Assembly (NCBI RefSeq): GCF_025152405.1
Contig: NZ_CP102292.1
Location: 868,001-932,000 of the forward strand
DNA: 64,000 bases
Direction: 5' to 3'
Origin: [Ruminococcus] lactaris ATCC 29176
GTDB lineage: Bacteria; Bacillota; Clostridia; Lachnospirales; Lachnospiraceae
Numbering within the stretch: position 1 is the first letter of the stretch; every line of letters begins with the position of its first letter. Below the pieces are notes generated by a model. That model saw only the letters and a program-made list of their open reading frames with translations. It ran no database searches and was not told the origin of the DNA. A program made the position numbers and the translations under genes. Positions 37,119-44,970 of the stretch are shown here, piece after piece.

Positions 37119-37312
37119 GATGTCGGGGTCAAAAGTCCCCGACTTTGATGCCTACGGATTGCTCCGTGCTACGCACTCCCACAATCCTACCCAATATTCG
37201 CATATCGTGGGATTATCATCCCACTTTTATGCTCATATCGGGGCGGGTCCTAAGGTCTTTCACCCACCTATGAGCAAGCTCATGTGGGCTTAGACCTTTT
37301 GACCCTGGCATC
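37119..37312. mobile_element. RepB copy 2
   Basis: 194 bp, ends GATGTCGGGGTCAAAAG and CTTTTGACCCTGGCATC, flanked by the perfect 7-bp duplication AAAAATT (37112-37118, 37313-37319). Internal hairpins GTCGGGG/CCCCGAC, GTGGGAT/ATCCCAC and TATGAGC/GCTCATG. It is nearly identical to copy 3, so it moved recently. It ends 45 bp before the feo -35 box and may have cut off upstream regulatory sequence. With the cdd terminator and feo promoter it accounts for the gene-free stretch 37009-37501. Confidence 0.92.
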
Positions 37313-37356
37313 AAAAATTTTTTGAAATAATTCTAAAAAAATACAAAAAAGAGTCC

Positions 37357-37396
37357 TTGACAACTAATACACGTTAGCGTATACTAACTAACGTGT
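37357..37396 (+). promoter_or_regulatory. feo promoter with overlapping inverted-repeat operator
   Basis: TTGACA (37357-37362), 17 bp, TATACT (37380-37385). The inverted repeat ACACGTTAG-N10-CTAACGTGT (37369-37396) covers the -10 box, and inside it GTTAG-N6-CTAAC (37373-37388) forms a second, overlapping pair. The position implies a repressor; DtxR-type operators have related TTAG/CTAA half-sites. Confidence 0.8.
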
Positions 37397-37501
37397 AGAA
37401 AGTAAATGAAAAAAATTATCAATCTCAACTGTTGATGATTTTCAATCTCATTTATTAAAGAATAATCTGCAAAAATTATACATAGAAAGAAGCGTGCGAA
37501 T

Positions 37502-37711
37502 ATGCCACTTACAATGGCCAATATAGGTGAAACCAATACGATTAAAAGAGTCGGTGGAAATGAAGAGACAAGAAGATTTCTTGCGAATCTTGGATTTGTA
37601 GTAGATGCAGAAGTTACAGTTTTATCTGCAATCGGCGGCAATGTGATCGTGAATATCAAGGATTCCAGAGTCGCAGTTAATGCTGATATGGCGCGTCACA
37701 TTATGATCTGA
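37502..37711 (+). CDS. feoA: FeoA-domain protein, first copy
   Basis: 69 residues, one SH3-like FeoA domain (MPLTMANIGETNTIKRVGGNEETRRFLANLGF...VIVNIKDSRVAVNADMARHI). FeoA supports FeoB in ferrous iron uptake at the cytoplasmic side. First gene of the feo operon, about 115 bp after the operator-covered promoter; AGAAAGAAG precedes it. Confidence 0.9.
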   Translation: MPLTMANIGETNTIKRVGGNEETRRFLANLGFVVDAEVTVLSAIGGNVIVNIKDSRVAVNADMARHIMI

Positions 37712-37761
37712 TTGAGAAATGTGCTGCTGTATATATAAGGAATATTTTATGAAAGGAGACA

Positions 37762-37986
37762 ATGGTTATGACTTTAGGTGATGTAAAAGTAGGAAGTACT
37801 GTTACAGTTACAAAGATTGCGGGAGACAGTGCCTACAAGCGTCGTATTATGGACATGGGAATCACAAAGGGAAGCCAGCTTTATATCAGAAAGGTTGCAC
37901 CGCTTGGTGATCCGGTGGAAATTACAGTCCGTGGATATGAGCTGTCTGTCAGAAAGGCAGATGCCCAGTGTGTAGAGGTGAAATAA
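37762..37986 (+). CDS. feoA: FeoA-domain protein, second copy
   Basis: 74 residues, again a single FeoA domain (LGDVKVGSTVTVTKIAGDSAYKRRIMDMGIT...DPVEITVRGYELSVRKADAQCVEV). GAAAGGAG precedes ATG 37762. Two FeoA proteins before FeoB are common in Clostridia; the two copies are clearly diverged, so they probably form a heteromeric cap or have distinct roles. Confidence 0.92.
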   Translation: MVMTLGDVKVGSTVTVTKIAGDSAYKRRIMDMGITKGSQLYIRKVAPLGDPVEITVRGYELSVRKADAQCVEVK

Positions 37987-38037
37987 GTCCTGAACACGCA
38001 TAACCAATCTGTTAAACTATAAGGAGGTAAGAAAGGA

Positions 38038-40221
38038 ATGGCAATTACGATTGCACTTGCCGGAAACCCGAACTGCGGAAAAACTACAATGTTTAACGCA
38101 TTGACAGGTGCCAACCAGTATGTTGGTAACTGGCCGGGAGTTACGGTTGAGAAAAAAGAAGGTAAAGTAAAAAGCAAGAAAGCAAAGGGAGAAGAGATCA
38201 CGGTAACTGACCTTCCGGGAATTTATTCTCTTTCCCCGTATACACTGGAGGAGGTTGTCAGCCGTGATTATGTTTTAAATGAGAATCCGGATGTCATCAT
38301 TGATCTGGTGGATGCAACAAATATTGAGCGTAACCTTTATCTGACAACTCAGTTGATCGAGACAGGTGTTCCGGTTGTGATCGCACTGAACATGGCAGAT
38401 CTGGTTGCAAAGAGAGGAATCAAGATTGATGTGAAGCGTCTTTCCATGCTTCTCGGATGCCCGATCATCGAGACTTCTGCACTGAAGCAGACAGGTCTTA
38501 CAGATCTGATTGATGAAGCGGTTAAAGTTGCAAAGCAGAAGGAAGTGAAACTTCCGGGCGAGATCTTCTCCAAAGATCTTGAGGCAGCAGTAGACGAAGT
38601 GAAGAATTTGCTTCCGATATCTATTTCTGAGGATAAGAAGAGATGGTATGCTGTAAAATTCCTTGAGAATGACAGCAAGGTCGTAGAGAATGTGAAACTT
38701 TCAGGAGCAGCATCTGCAACAGTTGCTGACCACAGAAAGAAACTGGAAGAGAAGCATGATGATGATATGGAAAGTATTGTAACAGATGAGCGTTACAAAT
38801 ACATACAGAAGATCGTTGGAACAACCGTTCAGAAAGAAAAACAGAAACTGACAACATCTGATAAGATTGACCGGATCGTAACAAACCGTATCCTTGGTAT
38901 TCCGATCTTCATCCTGGTAATGTGGGCTGTATATTATATCTCTGTAACAACAGTTGGTACATTTGTAACAGACTGGACAAATGATGTATTTGTAGTAGCA
39001 ATCCAGGATGCCGTAAGCAGCGGACTTCAGGCAATCGGTGCAGGTGATCTTGTACAGGGTCTTGTAGTTGATGGTATCATCGGTGGACTTGGAGCTGTCC
39101 TTGGTTTCGTACCACAGATGGCAATCCTGTTCCTGTTCCTGTCAATCCTTGAAGATTGCGGATATATGGTTCGTATCGCATTCGTCATGGACCGTGTGTT
39201 CAGACACTTTGGACTTTCAGGAAAGAGCTTTATCCCGCTTCTGATTTCCTCAGGATGTGGAATTCCGGGAATCATGGCTTCTAAGACGATCGAGCAGGAT
39301 AATGACAGACGTCTTACAATTATGACAGCAACTTTCATCCCATGTGGTGCAAAACTTCCGGTTATTGCCATGATGGGGGGAGTAATCGCAGGTGAAGTAG
39401 CGGGATATCAGGAAAGCTCCTTTATCGCACCGCTGATGTACTTCATCGGAATCGCAGCAGTACTTGTAGCAGCGATCATCCTGAAGAAGACAAAACCTTT
39501 CTCAGGAAAACCTGCTCCGTTCGTAATGGAGCTTCCACAGTATCATATTCCGCAGGCTAAGACAGTACTTCTCCATGTATGGGAGAGACTGAAAGGCTTC
39601 ATTATCAAAGCCGGAACAATCCTGTTCCTTGCATGCGTAGTAATGTGGTTCCTTGGTGGATTTGGATTTACAGCAGATGGATTTGGAATGGTAGAAGACA
39701 GTGCAGACAGCTTAATGGCAGTAATCGGTGGAGTGATCGCTCCTCTGTTCGCACCACTTGGATTCGGCGAGTGGCAGCCGGTTGCAGCTTCTATCTCAGG
39801 ATTTACAGCAAAAGAAGCAATCGTTTCTACGATGGGAGTTCTTGCAAATGTAGCAGGAGATACAGAGGACGCAGTCAATGTTGCACAGGGTGTTGCATCC
39901 TGGTTCCCTTCAACAATCGCAGCATTTACGTTCCTGCTCTTCAACCTTCTTGACTCACCTTGTCTTGCAGCAATCGCTACAATGGCACAGCAGATGCAGT
40001 CTAAGAAATGGTTCTGGTTTGCAATTCTGTTCCAGAACATCTTTGCTTACATTGTTTGCCTGATCGTATATCAGGTAGGATCTTTCGTAACAGGCGGAGC
40101 ATTTGGTATCGGCACAGCAGTAGGATTTATCTTCCTGATTGCCCTTCTGTTTATGCTCTTCAGACCAGATCCGTATAAGAATCAGAAAGTATATTCAAAA
40201 CGTTCCGTACAGAACGCATAA
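38038..40221 (+). CDS. feoB: Ferrous iron transporter FeoB
   Basis: 727 residues. N-terminal G domain: G1 GNPNCGKTTMFNAL, G3 DLPGIYSLSPYT, G4 NMAD; then a GDI-like helical region (to about 270) and a membrane part with two Gate regions (SGCGIPGIMASKTI, ISGFTAKEAIVSTMG). Imports Fe(II). Preceded by AAGGAGGTAAG, the last of three tightly spaced feo genes. The C-terminus lacks a long Cys tail; the Cys-rich partner is the next gene. Confidence 0.97.
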   Translation: MAITIALAGNPNCGKTTMFNALTGANQYVGNWPGVTVEKKEGKVKSKKAKGEEITVTDLPGIYSLSPYTLEEVVSRDYVLNENPDVIIDLVDATNIERNLYLTTQLIETGVPVVIALNMADLVAKRGIKIDVKRLSMLLGCPIIETSALKQTGLTDLIDEAVKVAKQKEVKLPGEIFSKDLEAAVDEVKNLLPISISEDKKRWYAVKFLENDSKVVENVKLSGAASATVADHRKKLEEKHDDDMESIVTDERYKYIQKIVGTTVQKEKQKLTTSDKIDRIVTNRILGIPIFILVMWAVYYISVTTVGTFVTDWTNDVFVVAIQDAVSSGLQAIGAGDLVQGLVVDGIIGGLGAVLGFVPQMAILFLFLSILEDCGYMVRIAFVMDRVFRHFGLSGKSFIPLLISSGCGIPGIMASKTIEQDNDRRLTIMTATFIPCGAKLPVIAMMGGVIAGEVAGYQESSFIAPLMYFIGIAAVLVAAIILKKTKPFSGKPAPFVMELPQYHIPQAKTVLLHVWERLKGFIIKAGTILFLACVVMWFLGGFGFTADGFGMVEDSADSLMAVIGGVIAPLFAPLGFGEWQPVAASISGFTAKEAIVSTMGVLANVAGDTEDAVNVAQGVASWFPSTIAAFTFLLFNLLDSPCLAAIATMAQQMQSKKWFWFAILFQNIFAYIVCLIVYQVGSFVTGGAFGIGTAVGFIFLIALLFMLFRPDPYKNQKVYSKRSVQNA

Positions 40222-40322
40222 GGATAGTATTCGTAAGGAAGCTGGATGCGGAAAGGTATCCGGCTTTCTGTTATAATGGAAGCTAAATGAACGGGAAATG
40301 ACAGAAAGAAGGGTGAAAGATT

Positions 40323-40499
40323 ATGATGGCCAATATTGTGATACTGACACTGATCGCAGCCTATTGTATTTATCTGATCTATAAGGGCTGCAAGAATATG
40401 AAAGAAGGAAAGCATCCCGGTTGTGCCGGATGCAGCGGAAACTGTGGGAGCTGTGGCGGCTGCACAGGACATACAGAAAAGTATAAAAAGAAAGACTGA
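40323..40499 (+). CDS. FeoB-associated Cys-rich membrane peptide
   Basis: 58 residues. One membrane helix (NIVILTLIAAYCIYLIY) then a Cys-rich tail with seven Cys in CAGCSGNCGSCGGC. This matches the FeoB-associated cysteine-rich (FeoC-like replacement) family found behind feoB in Firmicutes. Preceded by AGAAGGGTG; ATG 40323 or 40326. Confidence 0.85.
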   Translation: MMANIVILTLIAAYCIYLIYKGCKNMKEGKHPGCAGCSGNCGSCGGCTGHTEKYKKKD

Positions 40500-40513
40500 A
40501 AGGTGATTTTAAA

Positions 40514-40654
40514 ATGGGAAGTTCGACAGGTTCGATGTTCTATGCTTTCGGTGCTTTCCTGATTCTGTATCTGGTGGGAGCTTCCATTTACCAGATTTTC
40601 CTTTGGATCAGGAAATGGCGTGAAAAGAAAGAAAATGACATAGAAGAAAAATAG
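40514..40654 (+). CDS. 46-aa single-pass membrane protein
   Basis: Starts at ATG 40514 after AAAGGTGATTTT, 14 bp after the Cys-rich peptide. One helix (FYAFGAFLILYLVGASIYQIF), then a basic/acidic tail IRKWREKKENDIEEK. Not recognised. Its spacing in the feo cluster makes it a likely operon member. Confidence 0.6.
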   Translation: MGSSTGSMFYAFGAFLILYLVGASIYQIFLWIRKWREKKENDIEEK

Positions 40655-40688
40655 ATAGAAGATTCAAAAAGAAAAAGGAGAATGGAGA

Positions 40689-41051
40689 ATGGTAGATGCA
40701 ATTATTATTGTACTTGTGATCATATTACTCTTTTTTGCATTGAAAGGCTCATTGAAGCACTTCAAGGGTGAGAGTCCGTGCTGCGGTGGCGGTTCAGGGA
40801 ATTCAGGAAAAGCGAAAACGAAGTTCCTTGACGGTCCGGTGATCGGCAAAAAAACGCTTACAATTGAAGGAATGCATTGTGAGCATTGTGTAAATGCAGT
40901 GACAAATGCTTTAAATGAGATTGATGGCGTTGTTGCGAAAGTAACATTAAAAAGCAACAGTGCAGAAGTGTCTTATGACCGGGAGATCAATGAGGCAGAT
41001 CTGAAAAATGCAGTAAAGAAAGCCGGTTATGAAGTGACAGGTATTTCATAA
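40689..41051 (+). CDS. Membrane-anchored heavy-metal-associated (HMA) domain protein
   Basis: 120 residues: an N-terminal membrane helix (AIIIVLVIILLFFALKG), a short CCGGG linker, and an HMA ferredoxin-like domain (about 55-120) with the metal motif GMHCEHC. Such domains bind Cu(I) or Zn/Cd through CXXC. Position between feoB and the Fur-type gene suggests metal trafficking linked to iron uptake; the metal cannot be told from sequence. Confidence 0.85.
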   Translation: MVDAIIIVLVIILLFFALKGSLKHFKGESPCCGGGSGNSGKAKTKFLDGPVIGKKTLTIEGMHCEHCVNAVTNALNEIDGVVAKVTLKSNSAEVSYDREINEADLKNAVKKAGYEVTGIS

Positions 41052-41072
41052 GAGACTGACTGGAGGTGCACC

Positions 41073-41480
41073 GTGAACAGAAAAGAGCAGATTGTAGAAA
41101 AACTGAAAGAGAACGGATGCCGCATTACGAAACAAAGGCGAATGCTGATCGATATTATTCTTGAGAATGACTGTTCAAGCTGCAAGGAGATTTTTTATAA
41201 AGCATCCAGGGCGGATGAAAAGATCGGGGTAGCGACAGTATATCGGATGATTAATGCACTGGAAGAGATCGGTGCGATCAGCCGGAAGAATATGTATAAG
41301 GTAGAATGCCCGGAGGAATGCCGGCAGGAGGGCGGGTGCATTATCACTTTGGATGATGATACAACGTATCATCTGACAGATCAGAACTGGAACAGGGTAG
41401 TTCAGGAAGGTTTGAAGCAGTGTGGGTATTTAAAGGACCAGAAGATTGCTGAAATAAAGATTCAAAGCCAAATTAGTTGA
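41073..41480 (+). CDS. Fur-family regulator, atypical C-terminus
   Basis: 135 residues from GTG 41073 (TGGAGGTG before it). The winged helix is typical (GCRITKQRRMLIDIILEN, EKIGVATVYRMINALEEIGAI). The dimerisation half is not: the His-rich HXHHH segment and the CXXC pairs of classical Fur are missing, replaced by CPEECRQEGGC and TYHLTDQNW. It may sense metal through other ligands or be a redox sensor. Last gene of the feo-linked run; a Fur-like palindrome follows at 41478. Confidence 0.85.
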   Translation: MNRKEQIVEKLKENGCRITKQRRMLIDIILENDCSSCKEIFYKASRADEKIGVATVYRMINALEEIGAISRKNMYKVECPEECRQEGGCIITLDDDTTYHLTDQNWNRVVQEGLKQCGYLKDQKIAEIKIQSQIS

Positions 41481-41527
41481 TAAAATTTATCAGTAATTAC
41501 TGTTAGAATTGACTAGCCGCAGGTGTG
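41478..41527 (+). promoter_or_regulatory. Fur-like palindrome and GTTAG-type operator before the ATPase unit
   Basis: TGATAAA-A-TTTATCA (41478-41492) is a perfect 7-1-7 palindrome of Fur-box form. GTTAG-N6-CTAGC (41512-41527) is a near match (one base off) to the operator found at feo, DUF2325 and eno. A TTGATA -35-like box (41477-41482) overlaps the palindrome; the -10 box is unclear. Confidence 0.55.
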
Positions 41528-41577
41528 GGAGCTATGATTTGTGCTGAAAATAGATTTAACAAAGGAGACGAAGCATT

Positions 41578-41889
41578 ATGTGGGATATTTTAAAAGTAAA
41601 AAAAGCAGGATTATTTGCAGGTGGAGTACTTTTCGGAACGGCAGGTGTGAAACTTCTTTCCAGTAAAGATGCAAAGAAATTTTATACAAATTGTACAGCC
41701 GCTGTATTAAGAGCAAAAGATTCTTTGATGAAGACAGCAACGACTGTTCAGGAGAATGCCGGGGATATTCTTGCAGAAGCACAGCAGATCAATGAAGAGC
41801 GTGCAGCAAAAGAGGCAGCAGAGGCAGAGATCGTAGAAGAGACAGAAGAAAATACAGGTGCGGAAGATTTCAAAGAGGAAGAAGTTTAA
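41578..41889 (+). CDS. DUF6110-type small protein upstream of P-type ATPase
   Basis: 103 residues. N-terminal hydrophobic glycine-rich segment (KAGLFAGGVLFGTAGVKLL), amphipathic helix (DAKKFYTNCTAAVLRAKDSLMKT) and an acidic Ala/Glu tail. I recall this type as DUF6110, regularly found beside heavy-metal P-type ATPases in Clostridia, but did not verify the family. AAAGGAG precedes it; the ATPase starts 6 bp later. Confidence 0.7.
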   Translation: MWDILKVKKAGLFAGGVLFGTAGVKLLSSKDAKKFYTNCTAAVLRAKDSLMKTATTVQENAGDILAEAQQINEERAAKEAAEAEIVEETEENTGAEDFKEEEV

Positions 41890-41895
41890 TCCTGT

Positions 41896-43992
41896 ATGAG
41901 ATTTTGCATAAAGCATGAGATGAAAGGCCGTCTCCGTATACATATCATCCAGAACCGGATGACGTATGCGGAGGCGGATACTCTTTCCTGGTATCTTGAA
42001 GAGCAAGAAAATGTGACAGAGGTAAAAGTATATGAACGCACCGCAGATGCTGTCATCTGTTACAAAGGAGAAAGGGAAGAGATACTGACAGTTCTGAAGC
42101 AGTTCAGCTATGAGAAGGCTGAAGTTCCGGAGACAGTTTTATCAAGTTCCGGCAGGCAGTTGAACGAAGAGTACAAGGAACGTCTGATTACGAAGACAGT
42201 ATTGCATTATGGAAGTAAACTGTTTCTTCCGATGCCGGTACGGGCAGTGATCACTTCTGTGAAATCAGTGAAATACATCTGGAAAGGGATTCGTTGTCTG
42301 GCACATGGCAGGCTGGAAGTTCCGGTACTGGATGCAACAGCGATCAGTGTATCGGTGTTCAGAAAAGATTTTGCAACCGCAGGTTCTGTTATGTTCCTGC
42401 TGGGAATCGGTGAGATCATTGAAGAGTGGACGCATAAAAAGTCAGTAGGTGATCTTGCGAGAAGTATGTCTCTGAATGTCAAGAAAGTCTGGCTGAAACG
42501 GGAAGATCAGGAAATTCTGGTGAAGTCTTCTGAAGTACAGCCGGGAGATGAGATCATAGTCCATATAGGAAACGTGATCCCGTTTGACGGTGAGGTTTCC
42601 GATGGGGAAGGCATGGTCAACCAGGCTTCTCTGACAGGAGAGGCAATGCCGGTGAGAAGAGTTTCGGGGCAGAGTGTTTATGCCGGAACTGTACTGGAAG
42701 AAGGAGAACTGCAGATCCGGGTGAAGGCAGTGACCGGATCTACAAGATATGAAAAAATCGTCAGTATGATCGAGGATTCTGAAAAACTGAAATCCAGTGT
42801 AGAGGGAAAAGCAGAACATTTGGCCGACAGACTTGTACCGTATACATTACTTGGTACAGGGGCGGCGTGGCTGCTTACAAGAAATGTAACCCGGACATTG
42901 TCTGTTCTGATGGTAGACTTCTCCTGTGCTTTGAAGCTGGCAATGCCAATTACGGTACTGTCTGCAATCCGTGAGGCGGGAGAAAATCATATTACTGTAA
43001 AGGGTGGAAAATTCCTTGAGGCAGTTGCAGATGCAGATACGATCGTCTTTGATAAGACCGGAACGCTGACGAAGGCAACTCCTACAGTGAAAGATGTTGT
43101 TGTATTTGGTGAGTATCCAAAAGAAGAAGCACTCAGGATTGCAGCATGTCTGGAGGAGCATTTTCCACATTCAATGGCAAAAGCTGTAGTCGATGCAGCA
43201 AAGGAACGCAATCTTTCACATGAAGAGATGCATTCTAAAGTAGAATATATCGTGGCACATGGAATTTCTTCCTATATAAATGATAAAAAAGTTGTAATCG
43301 GAAGCAGCCATTTTGTCTTTGAGGATGAGGAATGTACGATTGATCCACAGTATCAGGATCGTTATGATACACTTCCGCCGGAGTATTCCCATCTTTATCT
43401 TGCAATCGAGCATAAGCTGGCAGCCGTGATCTGTATTGAAGATCCTCTCAGAGAGGAAGCAGCAGAGATGGTTAAGAGCCTGAAAGCTGCAGGTATCACG
43501 AAGGTTGTTATGATGACAGGAGACAGTGAACGGACAGCAGCAGCAATCGCAAAGCGTGTAGGTGTGGATGAATATTATGCAGAAGTTCTGCCGGAAGATA
43601 AAGCGAATTTTGTAGAAAAAGAAAAGTCTGAGGGAAGAAAAGTGATCATGATCGGAGATGGAATCAACGATTCTCCGGCACTTTCCGCAGCAGATGCAGG
43701 AATTGCGATCAGCGATGGGGCTGAAATCGCAAGAGAAATTGCAGATATTACGATCGCTGCAGATGATCTGAGGGAAGTTGTTACTTTGAAATTGCTTTCC
43801 AATCTGATGTTAAAGAGGATTCACAGAAACTACAGAAGTATTGTCGGAATCAATTCCGGTCTGATTGTACTGGGCGTGACAGGAATGATTCAGCCGACGA
43901 TGTCTGCTTTACTGCATAATACATCTACATTGCTGATCAGTCTGAGAAGCATGAGGAATCTTCTTCCTGAAAAGGAAAAAGTAGAATTATAA
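41896..43992 (+). CDS. Heavy-metal (P1B-type) transporting ATPase
   Basis: 698 residues. An N-terminal HMA-like domain without a CXXC (MRFCIKHEMKGRLRIH start), actuator loop QASLTGEAMPVRR, phosphorylation motif DKTGT with Asp 386, MMTGDSERTAAAIAKRVG and the hinge GDGINDSPALSAADAGIAI. The membrane metal motif usually CPC or SPC reads SCALKLAMP (343-351): the Pro after Cys is replaced by Ala. Few helices precede the actuator. It is coupled to the DUF6110-type gene and next to iron genes, so it may export iron, manganese or another metal; substrate open. Confidence 0.88.
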   Translation: MRFCIKHEMKGRLRIHIIQNRMTYAEADTLSWYLEEQENVTEVKVYERTADAVICYKGEREEILTVLKQFSYEKAEVPETVLSSSGRQLNEEYKERLITKTVLHYGSKLFLPMPVRAVITSVKSVKYIWKGIRCLAHGRLEVPVLDATAISVSVFRKDFATAGSVMFLLGIGEIIEEWTHKKSVGDLARSMSLNVKKVWLKREDQEILVKSSEVQPGDEIIVHIGNVIPFDGEVSDGEGMVNQASLTGEAMPVRRVSGQSVYAGTVLEEGELQIRVKAVTGSTRYEKIVSMIEDSEKLKSSVEGKAEHLADRLVPYTLLGTGAAWLLTRNVTRTLSVLMVDFSCALKLAMPITVLSAIREAGENHITVKGGKFLEAVADADTIVFDKTGTLTKATPTVKDVVVFGEYPKEEALRIAACLEEHFPHSMAKAVVDAAKERNLSHEEMHSKVEYIVAHGISSYINDKKVVIGSSHFVFEDEECTIDPQYQDRYDTLPPEYSHLYLAIEHKLAAVICIEDPLREEAAEMVKSLKAAGITKVVMMTGDSERTAAAIAKRVGVDEYYAEVLPEDKANFVEKEKSEGRKVIMIGDGINDSPALSAADAGIAISDGAEIAREIADITIAADDLREVVTLKLLSNLMLKRIHRNYRSIVGINSGLIVLGVTGMIQPTMSALLHNTSTLLISLRSMRNLLPEKEKVEL

Positions 43993-44058
43993 AAAGAATA
44001 AAAAGATTAAAAAGATTAAAAAATCAGAAAGATCAAAAGATCAAAAAAAGCAATTCAG

Positions 44059-44090
44059 GCAGGGTATGCATTTTAGCGTACCCTGCTTTT
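44059..44090 (+). terminator. Terminator after the P-type ATPase
   Basis: GCAGGGTA (44059-44066) pairs with TACCCTGC (44079-44086) with an inner GC pair, followed by TTTT. Confidence 0.8.
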
Positions 44091-44175
44091 AAAGTGTGAG
44101 GGTTTGTTGCTATTTCAGATACTGTTTTTATGGCAAGTTAAGATTGCTATTGAGAAAAAATATCAACTAAGTGTA

Positions 44176-44231
44176 TTGATAACCATTCTCATGTATAGTA
44201 TGATATATGATATGAGTTAGAAAAGACTAAC
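44176..44231 (+). promoter_or_regulatory. DUF2325 promoter with Fur-like box and GTTAG-N6-CTAAC operator
   Basis: TTGATA (44176-44181), 17 bp, TATGAT (44199-44204). TGATAACCATTCTCA (44177-44191) is an imperfect 7-1-7 Fur-type palindrome over the -35 box; GTTAG-AAAAGA-CTAAC (44216-44231) lies just after the start point. The gene-free stretch 43993-44289 contains this and the terminator before it. Confidence 0.7.
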
Positions 44232-44289
44232 TAAAGTAAGCTGAAGCGATGCGTTGAGATACAATAGAGTCAGACAGGAGGATCGAAAA

Positions 44290-44571
44290 ATGAGCGTTGT
44301 TATTATAGGTGGTCATGACAGAATGGTATGTCAGTATAAAAAAGTATGTAACCAGTTTAATTGTAAAGCGAAAGTATTTACTCAGATGTCGGCAAATTTA
44401 AGTAAGCAGATCGGAAGCCCGGATCTGATCGTGCTTTTTACCAATACAGTGTCACATAAGATGGTACGGTGTGCGGTAGAAGAGGCGGGAAGATGTAATG
44501 CAGATGTGATCCGGTGCCATACAAGCAGTAAAAATGCACTGGAAGAGATTCTTGGAAGTGTGTGTGCATAA
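44290..44571 (+). CDS. DUF2325 protein
   Basis: 93 residues from ATG 44290, after CAGGAGGATCG. The family start VVIIGGHDRM is clear, followed by VCNQFNCKAKVFTQM and IVLFTNTVSHKMVRCAVEEA. DUF2325 proteins are small, of unknown function, often linked to metal or redox genes. The promoter carries two candidate metal-repressor sites, which ties it to the iron regulon of this window. The next feature is RepA copy 3. Confidence 0.85.
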   Translation: MSVVIIGGHDRMVCQYKKVCNQFNCKAKVFTQMSANLSKQIGSPDLIVLFTNTVSHKMVRCAVEEAGRCNADVIRCHTSSKNALEEILGSVCA

Positions 44572-44970
44572 TCAATCAGTTCTCGTGTAAATTAAATTTG
44601 TATTTGTTGGAATGAAAATGTTTCGGCAGTCAGAGAGATTTTAATAGAAGAGCTTCCATATCCGCCCTTGCTGTTGCATCGCAGTGCAGGACCCGCTTTA
44701 CCTCAGCCCGTTGACAACTTGTAACAGGAATGTGGAAACACTCGTGCAGAGGCACTCCTGTTTACGTTCCTTAACAAGTTGGGCAAAGTGTCTTCGGAAC
44801 GCTCCCTGTCAATGCACTGCTCACGCAACAACAAGTGTGGATATTAGGCTTTTCAAGTCAGATAACTTTCCTCGCACCGGAACATTTTCTCCCAACAAAC
44901 ACGAAATTCCAATAAGAAATAAAGAGCCGGATGGCTATCGACTAAGATAAATGCTCCATCAAATAGTAAA

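Noticed and set aside
44590-44594. 5-bp target duplication AAATT around RepA copy 3
   Set aside because: Matching flanks exist here only; copies 1 and 2 have different flanks, and the sequence is the same as the element end, so it can be chance.
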